DNA of 64,000 nucleotides from Streptomyces curacoi (GTDB lineage: Bacteria; Actinomycetota; Actinomycetes; Streptomycetales; Streptomycetaceae), in assembly GCF_001513975.1 (NCBI RefSeq), contig NZ_KQ947993.1, positions 124,001-188,000 of the forward strand, given 5' to 3'. A program made the translations under genes and the position numbers. Positions 44,873 to 52,231 of the stretch are shown piece after piece; positions within the stretch are counted from its first letter, which is position 1; every line of letters starts with the position of its first letter. The notes under the pieces were generated by a model. The model was not told the origin of the DNA, did not search any database, and was given only the letters and a program-made list of their open reading frames with translations.

Positions 44873-45175
44873 TCAGACGATCGGGTCGTGGACGGTGACG
44901 AGCTTGGTGCCGTCCGGGAAGGTCGCCTCGACCTGGACGTCGTGGATCATCTCCGGGACGCCCTCCATGACGTCGTCCCGGGTGAGCAGCTTGCGTCCGG
45001 AGGACATGAGCTCGGCGACCGTACGGCCGTCACGGGCGCCCTCGAGGATGTGCGACGTGATGAGGGCGACCGCCTCCGGGTGGTTCAGCTTCAGGCCGCG
45101 GGCCCGGCGCTTCTCGGCCACGTCGGCCGCCACGTGGATGAGCAGCCTCTCTTGCTCGTGCGGGGTCAGTTGCAC
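44873..45175 (-). CDS. ureA: Urease gamma subunit UreA
   Basis: The 100-aa subunit starts at GTG 45175 with QLTPHEQERLLIHVAADVA and ends in the conserved TVHDPIV. The longer frame upstream (to 45283) does not match the family. It is the first gene of the urease cluster. The 132-bp gap upstream presumably holds the promoter; I see TAGCCT (minus strand) near 45260 as a weak -10 candidate. Confidence 0.95.
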   Translation of the reverse strand: MQLTPHEQERLLIHVAADVAEKRRARGLKLNHPEAVALITSHILEGARDGRTVAELMSSGRKLLTRDDVMEGVPEMIHDVQVEATFPDGTKLVTVHDPIV

Positions 45176-45307
45176 GTCCCACCTCACAGTCCTCGCTCCG
45201 GACCGTGCGGGGTCCGGTTGCCGCAGCCACGGGGCAAAGTCCCTGGTGGCGTGGATCGGCAGGCTAGTTGGACCGGGTTTCAAGCAAGTTAACCGAGCTG
45301 TGATCCA

Positions 45308-45937
45308 TCAGCCCGCGGACTGGTCGTCCGGCATGCTCATCAACGCCCGTAGACCGTCGCGGAGGACCTCGACCGGGGCGGGGCCGAAAAGGGACTGCTG
45401 CGCGAGGAAGCCCAGCACGGCGGCGATCATGGTGCGGGCCACATGGTCCGGCTCCACGTCCGTGCGCATCATCCCGGCTTCCTGGTAGCCCTCGACGATC
45501 TTCGACCAGGCCGCGCGCACCGAGCCGTAGCCCTCCCGCAGGAGGGCCGCCAGCTCGTCGTTGCGCAGCGTCTCCGTCCACACCTGGATGACGAGCCGCG
45601 GGAACGCGGGCCGCCCGTCGACGAGCAGGGACTCGCGGGCGGCGAGCGTCCTGCCGAGGACCGAGGTGACGAGTTCGTCGGGCGGCTGGGGCGGGCTCTG
45701 CAGCGCCGCCTCCTCGAAGGCCGCGCGGACCGATCCGAGCACCTCGGCGACGATCGCGCCGATCAGCTCCTCCTTGCCCCGGAAGTAGCGGTACACCGCA
45801 CCGGCGGAGAGGTCGGCCTCCTTCAGCACGTCCTGCATGGAGGTGGCGTGGAAGCCGTTGCGGGCGAAGCAGATCGCGGCGCCGTCGAGGATCTGCCGGC
45901 GGCGGGCGTCGAGGTGTTCCTGGGATACGCGGGCCAT
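45308..45937 (-). CDS. TetR family regulator of the adjacent permease gene
   Basis: The 209-aa protein has the TetR helix-turn-helix (RRQILDGAAICFARNGFHAT, then VLKEADLSAGAVYRYFRGKEEL) at about residues 10-58 and a helical ligand domain. It is divergent from a membrane transport gene, and the intergenic region has two near-identical imperfect palindromes, so it probably represses both genes. ATG 45937 was chosen over upstream in-frame starts that would overlap the first operator. Confidence 0.9.
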   Translation of the reverse strand: MARVSQEHLDARRRQILDGAAICFARNGFHATSMQDVLKEADLSAGAVYRYFRGKEELIGAIVAEVLGSVRAAFEEAALQSPPQPPDELVTSVLGRTLAARESLLVDGRPAFPRLVIQVWTETLRNDELAALLREGYGSVRAAWSKIVEGYQEAGMMRTDVEPDHVARTMIAAVLGFLAQQSLFGPAPVEVLRDGLRALMSMPDDQSAG

Positions 45938-45949
45938 GACCGCCAACGT

Positions 45950-46027
45950 AAAACGAATATTCATTCTTGACAAGGAGCCGCTGCGGAGGGACGGTGTTGA
46001 CGTCACCAAAAACGAACGATCCTTCTT
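45950..46027. promoter_or_regulatory. Twin operators between tetR and the permease gene
   Basis: AAAACGAATATTCATTCTT at 45950-45968 and AAAACGAACGATCCTTCTT at 46009-46027 share 15 of 19 bases and are 59 bp apart. Each is an imperfect palindrome (AACGAAY...TTCATT type). The first lies just upstream of the tetR start, the second just upstream of the permease leader. A TTGACA hexamer overlaps the first copy's end. Confidence 0.7.
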
Positions 46028-46065
46028 TTTAGCGTGGAGAGCCCACAGCCCCGGAGAGGAATCCC

Positions 46066-47112
46066 ATGTCCACCCGTCGCCTGATCGCGGTCATCGCCCT
46101 CGTCCCCGCCCTGGCCGCCCTCGCCCTGTGGGCGTTCGCCTGGCCGGCGGCCCGCACCGCTCCCCGAGACCTGCCGCTCGGCGTGGCAGGCCCGGCCGCC
46201 GCCACGGCCCAGGTGGAGCGGCAGCTCGGCCGGCACGACGGCGCGTTCGAGATCCACCGGTACGCCGACGAGGCCGCCGCCCGTGAGGCCATCGAGGACC
46301 GGACCGTATACGGCGCGGTGGTCGTCACCCCCCGGGGTCCCGAACTGCTGACCGCGTCGGCCGCGAGCCCGACGGTCGCCCAGCTGCTGCAACAGGCGGT
46401 GGCCGAACAGGCCTCCGCCGAGGGCACCCGGGTCAGGACGGTCGATGTCGTACCCGCACCCGGGAACGACCCCCGTGGCGCGGCCCTGAATGCGAGCGTG
46501 CTGCCACTCGCCCTGGCCGGCATCGCGGCCGGCGCCGCCGTGACCCTGCTCGGGCTCCGCGGGATCCGCGCCGTGAGCGCCCTCGTCGGTGCCGCCGCCC
46601 TGATCGGCCTGGTGGCGGCCGCGCTCGCGCACAGCTGGCTTGGAGTCCTCACCGGTGACTGGTGGGCGGAGGCCGGGGTGTTCGCGCTGGCGACACTGGC
46701 GGTGAGCGCTGCCGTCGCGGGGCTCGCCGCCCTGCTCGGCACCGCCGGCGTCGGGATCATGGCGGGCATCGTGATGCTGTTCGGCAACCCCTTCTCGGGG
46801 GCGACCTCCGCGCCGCAGATGCTGCCCGAGCCGGCCGGCACGATCGGGCAGTGGCTGCAGCCGGGGGCGGGCACGACCCTGCTGCGGTCGGTGTCCTTCT
46901 TCGACGGCGCGGCGGCGACCGGCCCGGCCCTGACGCTGACCTGGTGGGCCGCGCTGGGCCTGGGCGCCGTGCTGCTGGGCAGCGCCCTGCGGACGCGCAC
47001 GCGGACCACCGAGCGGCACCGCCCCGAAGAGGCGCGGGAAACCGCGCGGCCGACCACAACGGACCCGCAGCCGACCGACAGCACCTCACGGCACTCGGTA
47101 CGCAGCGCATAG
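46066..47112 (+). CDS. ABC-2 type / YhgE-Pip-like membrane transport protein
   Basis: A 348-aa membrane protein. One N-terminal helix (residues about 6-25) is followed by an extracytoplasmic domain of about 110 residues and then about five or six hydrophobic segments, ending in a charged cytoplasmic tail of about 40 residues. This is the topology of ABC-2/DUF3533 export permeases. No ATPase gene is adjacent. Control by the divergent TetR suggests an inducible efflux role. The last 180 bases of the gene are repeated downstream. Confidence 0.75.
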   Translation: MSTRRLIAVIALVPALAALALWAFAWPAARTAPRDLPLGVAGPAAATAQVERQLGRHDGAFEIHRYADEAAAREAIEDRTVYGAVVVTPRGPELLTASAASPTVAQLLQQAVAEQASAEGTRVRTVDVVPAPGNDPRGAALNASVLPLALAGIAAGAAVTLLGLRGIRAVSALVGAAALIGLVAAALAHSWLGVLTGDWWAEAGVFALATLAVSAAVAGLAALLGTAGVGIMAGIVMLFGNPFSGATSAPQMLPEPAGTIGQWLQPGAGTTLLRSVSFFDGAAATGPALTLTWWAALGLGAVLLGSALRTRTRTTERHRPEEARETARPTTTDPQPTDSTSRHSVRSA

Positions 47113-47371
47113 CGCCGGTCGGCCACCCCGACCGCACCGAACGCACCTGACGCTGACGCTGACGCTGACCTGGGGGCCACACTGAGCCTGGGCGCCGTAC
47201 TGCTGGGCAGCGCCCTGCGGACGCGCACGCGGACCACCGAGCGACAGCACCCCGAAGAGGCGCGGGAAACCGCGCGGCCGGCCACAACGGACCCGCAGCC
47301 GACCGACAGCACCTCACCGCACTCGGTGCGCAGCGCGTAGCGCCGGTCGCCCACCCCGACCGCACCGAACG
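46931..47371 (+). repeat. Tandem duplication of the permease 3' end, period about 228 bp
   Basis: Copy 1 (46931-47143) covers the last helix, tail, stop codon and about 30 bases beyond. Copy 2 (47160-47371) repeats it with about 95% identity over the part I compared by eye (about nine substitutions in 185 bases) plus one base missing near 47175. Copy 2 is preceded by tandem CTGACG units. Copy 2 has no start and its frame is broken, so it is an untranslated relic. Confidence 0.85.
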
Positions 47372-47410
47372 GACCGTGCACCCCCGCCGAGCGGACGGGG
47401 GTGCACGGTC
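47372..47410. terminator. Strong hairpin terminator after the duplicated permease tail
   Basis: GACCGTGCACCCCCG (47372-47386) pairs exactly with CGGGGGTGCACGGTC (47396-47410) around a 9-base loop. It is placed between the permease transcript and the convergent antitoxin gene, so it can serve both. Confidence 0.8.
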
Positions 47411-47447
47411 TCGGCGTTTCCGGGCGGGATGTGCGGGGCGGGGTGGC

Positions 47448-47726
47448 TTATGAGGGGCCGACTCCACGGTGCTCGGCTGCGATGCCGAAGCGCTGCCGTT
47501 CGCGGGGAGCGGAAGCGACCTCGCGGACGCCGGAGACCGCGCTGATCACCTGTTCCTCGACCGGGGCGTCGAGGGCGTCGAGCCGCTCCAGGTCAGCGGC
47601 GGAGACAAGGGCGACGAGGGGCTTTCCGTGCCGCGTCACGACGACGCGCTCGCCGCCGTACACCACGCGATTGATCAGGTCGGCGAGCTCAGCCCTGGCT
47701 TGCGTCACCGGAATCTCGTAGGCCAT
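47448..47726 (-). CDS. Phd/YefM family antitoxin, orphan
   Basis: The 92-residue frame begins AYEIPVTQARAELADLINRV and continues GERVVVTRHGKPLVALVSAADLERL, the classic Phd/YefM DNA-binding N-terminus. The C-terminal half, which normally wraps the toxin, is present but diverged. No RelE/YoeB or Doc toxin follows: downstream there is only the terminator and the duplicated permease tail. An inverted repeat with the TGTACA core lies upstream, as in yefM autoregulation. Confidence 0.85.
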   Translation of the reverse strand: MAYEIPVTQARAELADLINRVVYGGERVVVTRHGKPLVALVSAADLERLDALDAPVEEQVISAVSGVREVASAPRERQRFGIAAEHRGVGPS

Positions 47727-47743
47727 GCTCCCCACATTACGTC

Positions 47744-47760
47744 ATGTACGTCCTGTACAT
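47744..47760. promoter_or_regulatory. YefM-type operator
   Basis: ATGTAC-GTCCT-GTACAT is an exact inverted repeat and contains the hexamer TGTACA (47754-47759), the known core recognised by E. coli YefM. It lies 18 bases upstream of the antitoxin start and 36 bases before the clpP start, so it may touch both promoters. Confidence 0.7.
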
Positions 47761-47795
47761 TTTTTACAGGCACTCCGCCAAGGGAGGCGTGAGCA

Positions 47796-48431
47796 ATGAC
47801 CCGACCGATCGCCCGCTATGTGCTGCCCGAGTTCACCGAACGCACGAGTTCCGGCACCAGGACACAGGACCCCTACTCGAAGCTGCTGGAGGAGCGGATC
47901 GTCTTCCTCGGCACACAGATCGACGACACCTCGGCGAACGACGTGATGGCCCAGTTCATGTATCTGGAGCACAAGGACCCCGACCGGGAGATCTCGCTGT
48001 ACATCAACTCGCCGGGCGGCTCGTTCAGCGCCATGTCGGCGATCTACGACACGATGCGGTACGTCACCTGTGACGTGGAGACGATCTGCCTGGGCCAGGC
48101 CGGCGCGTCCGGCGCGGTACTGCTCGCCGCGGGCACACCGGGCAAGCGGTTCGCGCTGCCGGGGGCCCGGGTGGTGATCCATCAGCCGGCGCTGCCCGAG
48201 CCGGTCGAGGGGCAGGCGAGCGATCTGGCCATCCAGGCCGATGAACTGACGCGCATTCGGGCGCGTATGGAGGAGATGCTCGCCCGGCACACCGGGCGCA
48301 GCCGCGAGCAGGTGACCGAGGACATCGAGCGGGACAAGGTCCTGAACGCCGAGCAGGCGGTGGAGTACGGGCTGGTGGACCGGATCATCCCCAGCCGCAA
48401 GGCCACTCTCGCCCCGCCCACGGGGCGGTGA
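47796..48431 (+). CDS. ClpP-family protease subunit with displaced active-site serine
   Basis: A 211-aa ClpP homologue (YINSPGGSFSAMSAIYDTM; RFALPGARVVIHQPALPEPVEG; VLNAEQAVEYGLVD). The histidine (129) and aspartate (about 180) of the triad are conserved. The serine loop reads GQAGASGAVLL: by spacing to the histidine (25 residues in E. coli ClpP, S97 to H122) the canonical serine would be residue 104, which is Ala here, while Ser is residue 105. It may be active with a shifted serine, or a non-catalytic partner. It resembles the extra ClpP3-5 paralogues of Streptomyces but has no second clpP beside it. Confidence 0.85.
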   Translation: MTRPIARYVLPEFTERTSSGTRTQDPYSKLLEERIVFLGTQIDDTSANDVMAQFMYLEHKDPDREISLYINSPGGSFSAMSAIYDTMRYVTCDVETICLGQAGASGAVLLAAGTPGKRFALPGARVVIHQPALPEPVEGQASDLAIQADELTRIRARMEEMLARHTGRSREQVTEDIERDKVLNAEQAVEYGLVDRIIPSRKATLAPPTGR

Positions 48432-48438
48432 TCGGCCG

Positions 48439-48747
48439 GTGCTCCCACCCGAGTTGCCGCCCCTGCCCGCGCTGACCCGCGCGGAAGGGGAGTTGATCGA
48501 CCGTTACCTCGACGTGGTGGACCTGCTCGGCCGTATCAACCCGGCCCAGCACGGCGACACCTACCGAGGCCTGCGCGCCGCCCAGGCGCTCGTCCGCAAG
48601 GCCGCCGAGCTCCGGGACGCGCTGGCGCTGATGCACCAGCGGGGCGAGACGGAGCTGCACGCTCCCACGCTGGCGCGTGCGTTGCGCGTGCTGGACGGAG
48701 AGCGCCGCACGGCTCGTGTCACGGTGCCGCCGCGCTCCGACAATTGA
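48439..48747 (+). CDS. Hypothetical protein following clpP (102 aa)
   Basis: The GTG start is 7 bases after the clpP stop, so it is very likely co-transcribed. The protein is helical and charged (LPALTRAEGELIDRYLDVVDLLGRI; ALVRKAAELRDALALMHQRGETELH) with no membrane segment. I do not recognise the family. Its position suggests a ClpP adaptor or regulator, but this is only inference. Confidence 0.65.
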   Translation: MLPPELPPLPALTRAEGELIDRYLDVVDLLGRINPAQHGDTYRGLRAAQALVRKAAELRDALALMHQRGETELHAPTLARALRVLDGERRTARVTVPPRSDN

Positions 48748-48816
48748 CGATGCGTCCAGAGCGGTTCCGGACTCCTCGGCGCGCTGACGGGGTGTCCGGA
48801 ACCAGACTCAAACCGA

Positions 48817-48839
48817 CCGAAAGGTGTACCCACTTTCGG
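48817..48839 (+). terminator. Possible terminator after the clpP operon
   Basis: CCGAAAG (48817-48823) pairs with CTTTCGG (48833-48839) around the loop GTGTACCCA. The loop sequence GTGTACCC recurs at 48859-48866, which may instead mark a protein-binding site. The rest of 48840-49100 shows no gene. Confidence 0.4.
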
Positions 48840-49124
48840 CGTATCAGACAGTCATTTTGTGTACCCCTCCGGTTGCGCAACGAGCATGGCCACAAGGGGG
48901 AATCAGAGGTTTCCTCGCTGGTCCGAGGCTCCTCGCACACGTGGACACCCGGCCGAACGTGCGGATGTCCACCCGAACGGGCGAGTGGTGAGTAACGCCA
49001 CAAATCCCCGGTTCCGTTGGGTTTTTCGTTCATCCGTGCGTCAAGATCCCTGTCTGACGACAAGCCCCCGCCACAACGGCGGGGCGGTCCGGGCGGACGC
49101 CGAGTCCTGCCGCCGCCCGGATGA

Positions 49125-49295
49125 CCGGTCGACAGGAGTGGATCGGCAGGAGTGGAGGACCCGAGCAAGACGGGTCGCCGGAGCGGACGTTCGTTCGATC
49201 CGAGCAGCCCTTGGGGTGAAGCCGCGGCAACGCGGCCGGGCAACTTCGCCAGCCCGAATCCGACAGGTCATCCTTCACAGGCGGCTGACGAAGGG
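49125..49295 (+). ncRNA. Probable ydaO-yuaA (cyclic di-AMP) riboswitch upstream of the NlpC/P60 gene
   Basis: The leader contains CCCTTGGGGTGAA at 49208-49220, then a GCCGCGG/CGCGGC hairpin, then CGGGCAACTTCGCC and AGCCCGAATCCGACAGGTCA, and GGCGGCTGACGAAGG just before the start codon. This order matches the 3' half of the ydaO-yuaA riboswitch (GGGGTGAA ... CCGAACCCGACAGCTCACCTCGTAGGCG) as found upstream of Streptomyces cell-wall hydrolase genes. The 5' boundary is approximate. The class binds c-di-AMP and usually switches expression off. Confidence 0.75.
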
Positions 49296-49301
49296 TTGCG
49301 C

Positions 49302-49775
49302 ATGACAGCGCTCAATCGTGTCCCGTCGCTCATGGCCCGTGCCGGTACGGCCTCGGCCCTCACGCTCGCCGCGGTGGGCGGCACCGTCGTCGCCCCCGGC
49401 TTCGCCCCCGAGGCCGAAGCCGCTGCGCCGGCGACGAAAGCACTCCAGGTCGCGGCCTCCAAGAAGGGCGCCCCGTACAAGTGGGGCGCCGTCGGGCCGC
49501 ACAGGTTCGACTGCTCCGGGCTCACGCTGTACTCGTACAAGAAGGCGGGCAAGACACTGCCCCGCACCGCGGCCCAGCAGTACAACAAGACCCGCCACAT
49601 CTCGGCCAAGAACCGCAAGGCCGGAGACCTGGTGTTCTTCCACTCGGGGTCGAACGTCTACCACGTCGGCATCTACGCCGGGAAGGGAAAGATCTGGCAC
49701 TCCCCGAAGAGCGGGGACGTCGTGAAGCTGCAGAAGATCTGGACCAGGAGCGTCTGGTACGGCCGGGTCAAGTGA
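49302..49775 (+). CDS. Secreted NlpC/P60 family peptidoglycan hydrolase
   Basis: A 157-aa protein with a signal peptide (to about residue 42, EAEAAAP) and an NlpC/P60 domain. The catalytic cysteine is in HRFDCSGLTLYSYKK and the histidine in SNVYHVGIYAGKGK. It would cut D-Glu-m-DAP type bonds in wall peptides. It follows a probable c-di-AMP riboswitch, consistent with osmotic or dormancy control of wall remodelling, and is followed by a strong terminator. Confidence 0.9.
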   Translation: MTALNRVPSLMARAGTASALTLAAVGGTVVAPGFAPEAEAAAPATKALQVAASKKGAPYKWGAVGPHRFDCSGLTLYSYKKAGKTLPRTAAQQYNKTRHISAKNRKAGDLVFFHSGSNVYHVGIYAGKGKIWHSPKSGDVVKLQKIWTRSVWYGRVK

Positions 49776-49779
49776 CCGG

Positions 49780-49825
49780 CCCGGGGGCGGTGCAGGGGTC
49801 CTGATGCCCCGTCACCGCCCCCGGG
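49780..49825. terminator. Bidirectional terminator between the NlpC/P60 and lysE-like genes
   Basis: CCCGGGGGCGGTG (49780-49792) pairs exactly with CACCGCCCCCGGG (49813-49825) around a 20-base loop. It sits between two convergent genes. Confidence 0.8.
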
Positions 49826-49830
49826 AGCCC

Positions 49831-50457
49831 TCAGAGGGCCCTCAGCAGGGCCCGGAGCGGCCCGGCGAGGAGTGCCGACCCGAAGACGGTCAGCGCGGCG
49901 CCGGTGACGGCCGTGACCCCGCGGGCGACCCGTGGGCGGCGCAGCCAGCGGCCCAGCCGGTCCACCAGCAGGGCGACCACCTGGAACCAGACCAGCGCGA
50001 CAGCGACCATGATCAGCGCGAGCAGCAGGGTCCGGGGCAGCGCCGGAGCGCCCGCGGGGACGAACTGCGGCAGCACGCTGACGAAGGTGACGGACACCTT
50101 CGGGTTGAGGGCGTTGGTGACGAAGCCCTGCCGCAGCGGTCGCGCCGTGGGTCCCCCTTGCGGGTTCCCCACGGGGCTGTGCGGCTGCCGCAGCGTCTGG
50201 ACACCGAGATACAGCACATAGACGCCACCCACGACCTGGAGCGCGCGGAAGAGCGCCGGTACGGCGGCCAGGACGGCGGTGATCCCCACCACCGCCAGCG
50301 CCACGTGCACCAGGAGCCCGGCGCCGATCCCCAGCGCGCAGGCGATGCCGGCCCGGCGCGATACGAGGGCGTTGCGTACGACGACGGTGAAGTCCGCCCC
50401 GGGCATGGCGACCAGGCCGGCGGAGACCCCGGTGAAGGCGATGAGCTGAGCGTCCAT
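49831..50457 (-). CDS. LysE family amino-acid exporter
   Basis: A 208-aa inner-membrane protein with about six hydrophobic segments and the LysE/RhtB signature at the N-terminus (GVSAGLVAMPGADFTVVVRNAL) and LRQGFVTNALNPKVSVTFVSV in the middle. It probably exports an amino acid or homoserine lactone-like solute. It is divergent from a LysR gene, with 118 bases between starts, in the ArgP/LysG-LysE arrangement. Confidence 0.9.
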   Translation of the reverse strand: MDAQLIAFTGVSAGLVAMPGADFTVVVRNALVSRRAGIACALGIGAGLLVHVALAVVGITAVLAAVPALFRALQVVGGVYVLYLGVQTLRQPHSPVGNPQGGPTARPLRQGFVTNALNPKVSVTFVSVLPQFVPAGAPALPRTLLLALIMVAVALVWFQVVALLVDRLGRWLRRPRVARGVTAVTGAALTVFGSALLAGPLRALLRAL

Positions 50458-50489
50458 GCGGCCAGCCTGCCGCGCGGAGGCCTTCAGCA

Positions 50490-50535
50490 GGTATTTCCAA
50501 TCTTCTGAGGAATCCTTAAGGGATGCTTTAGGCAC
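50490..50535. promoter_or_regulatory. Probable LysR binding region between lysE-like and lysR-like genes
   Basis: An AT-rich stretch contains TTCC-N10-GGAA and the near-palindrome ATCCTTAAGGGAT. It lies between the divergent starts at 50457 and 50576, where LysR regulators bind. The exact operator cannot be fixed by eye. Confidence 0.45.
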
Positions 50536-50575
50536 GCGCTTCAGGCACGCCGACGGCCGCTCGAAGGGACCCACC

Positions 50576-51490
50576 ATGTACGACCCGACCCGCCTCGCCG
50601 CGCTGGTGGCGGTCGCCGAGGCGGGCTCGATCACCCGGGCGGCCGAGCGGCTCGGCTACACCACGCCCGCGCTCTCCCAGCAGCTGGCCAAGCTGGAACG
50701 CGAGGCGGGCACCGCCCTGCTGGTACGGCATCATCGCGGGGCACGGCTGACGGGTGCGGGCGAACTGCTCGTGGCCCGGGCGCGGCGGGTGCTCGACGAG
50801 CTGGAGCGGGCACGGCACGAACTGGCCCGGCTGACGGGCCTGACGGGCGGGACACTCCGGCTGGGCACCTTCCAGACGGCGGGCATCCATCTGCTGCCCC
50901 CGGCCCTCAGCGCCTTCCGCCGGGCGCATCCGGACGTGGAGCTGACGGTCGCCGACTACGAACCGTCGGCCGGTGTCGCCGCCGTGGCGGCCGGTGACGT
51001 CGATCTGGCGCTGACGCACACCTACACGCCGGGCGGGCCGCTCCCGCTCCCCTCCTCCGTCGGCGCCGAGCCGATCCTCGTCGAGGAGCTGGTCCTGGTG
51101 TCCGCCCCGGGCCACGCCCTCACCAGCGGGACCTCCCGGCTGCCGCTGGCCGAGCTGGCCGGGCAGCCGCTGATCAGCATGGCACCGGACGCTCCGGCCC
51201 GCCGGGACGTCGAGGCGCTGCTGGCCCGGGCCGGGGCCACGCCCTCGGTGCGGGTCCCGACGCCGGGGTATCTCCTGGTGTGCGCGCTGGCCAGCGCGGG
51301 GCTCGGCGTCGGCGTCGTGCCGGAGATGGTGGCCCGCACGTCGGTCACTCCGGTCGGGGTGCGCGCCCTGGAGGGCGGAGGGCTGCGCCGTACGATTTCG
51401 GTCGCCTACCGAAGCGACGAGATGTCGCCCGCGGCGGAAGCCTTCCGTGCGTTGCTGCGGGGCACTTTCGGCCGAGCCCAGCAGTCCTGA
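50576..51490 (+). CDS. LysR family transcriptional regulator
   Basis: The 304-aa regulator has the LysR helix-turn-helix (RLAALVAVAEAGSITRAAERL and TTPALSQQLAKLERE) and a two-lobed ligand-binding domain (LRLGTFQTAGIHLLPPALSAF; VCALASAGLGVGVVPE). It probably activates the divergent lysE-type exporter when an amino acid accumulates. Confidence 0.92.
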   Translation: MYDPTRLAALVAVAEAGSITRAAERLGYTTPALSQQLAKLEREAGTALLVRHHRGARLTGAGELLVARARRVLDELERARHELARLTGLTGGTLRLGTFQTAGIHLLPPALSAFRRAHPDVELTVADYEPSAGVAAVAAGDVDLALTHTYTPGGPLPLPSSVGAEPILVEELVLVSAPGHALTSGTSRLPLAELAGQPLISMAPDAPARRDVEALLARAGATPSVRVPTPGYLLVCALASAGLGVGVVPEMVARTSVTPVGVRALEGGGLRRTISVAYRSDEMSPAAEAFRALLRGTFGRAQQS

Positions 51491-51559
51491 CCCAGGGGCG
51501 CCCGCGGACGACGGGCAACCCGCCGCGGCACTTCCCCTCGCGGCACAACCGGCGGAGCG

Positions 51560-52018
51560 CTACTTCTCCTGCGGCCCCGCCGCCGGCACCGGTGCCGCGG
51601 GCAACGACCACGGCAGCTCGATGGAGACGGTCTTGCCGCCCTCGCGGGTGGGCCGCACTCTCAGCTTGCCGCCGCACTCGGCGGTCAGCCAGCGGATGAT
51701 CACCATGCCGCGGCCGTTGTCCTGCTGGACGGCGGCCGGCAGTCGCTTGGGGAACCGCGGGTGGCTGTCGGTGACGCCGATGCGCAGCTGTTCGTCACGG
51801 TCGAGCTCCAGGTCCACCGTGAAGGTGGGGGACTGCCCGAGGGTGTGCTGTACGGCGTTGGTGGTGAGTTCGGAGACGATCAACCGGATGGTGTCGGCCA
51901 CGTCCGTGTCCGGTGGCAGTCCCCACTCCGCGAGGGTGGTGACCACGTAGGCGCGGGCAGCGGAGACCGAGGCGGGATCGCTCGGCAGAGTGACGGATGC
52001 TTCCAAATGGTCTGCCAT
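51560..52018 (-). CDS. RsbW-like ATP-binding regulatory protein
   Basis: The 152-aa protein is a stand-alone HATPase domain of the anti-sigma-factor kinase type: N-box in LIVSELTTNAVQHTLG, G1 box in IGVTDSHPR, and NGRGMVIIRWLTAECG. A short Pro/Ala tail follows. Such proteins are divergent from XRE-DUF5753 genes in many Streptomyces clusters (abaA/whiJ type) that influence development and antibiotic production. Confidence 0.88.
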   Translation of the reverse strand: MADHLEASVTLPSDPASVSAARAYVVTTLAEWGLPPDTDVADTIRLIVSELTTNAVQHTLGQSPTFTVDLELDRDEQLRIGVTDSHPRFPKRLPAAVQQDNGRGMVIIRWLTAECGGKLRVRPTREGGKTVSIELPWSLPAAPVPAAGPQEK

Positions 52019-52146
52019 GGCGACGTAGTCCCTTTCCCACGGGACCGCAGTCCGACACGGAGCGGATGGTTCGAGTACGGTCCCGGACTGGTGCTTCGTC
52101 GCCAGACTGCCACTACCGCGACCGTCAGAGGTGGCGATCCACCAAG

Positions 52147-52156
52147 ATATGCATAT
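52147..52156. promoter_or_regulatory. AT-rich palindrome in the divergent promoter region
   Basis: ATATGCATAT, embedded in AGATATGCATATATCT, is an exact 10-bp palindrome in otherwise GC-rich DNA. It lies between the divergent RsbW-like and WhiJ-like genes, 76 bases upstream of the latter, and is a likely promoter or operator element. Confidence 0.45.
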
Positions 52157-52231
52157 ATCTGTCGCTCGAAGCGGTGAACTCTGCGACGGAGGACCGTATT
52201 TGGGCGGCACGGTTGGAGTAAGGAGTTGCCC

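Noticed and set aside
47160..47338. Second copy of the permease tail as a separate small gene
   Set aside because: It has no start codon or ribosome binding site and begins in a different frame; it is a duplicated fragment.
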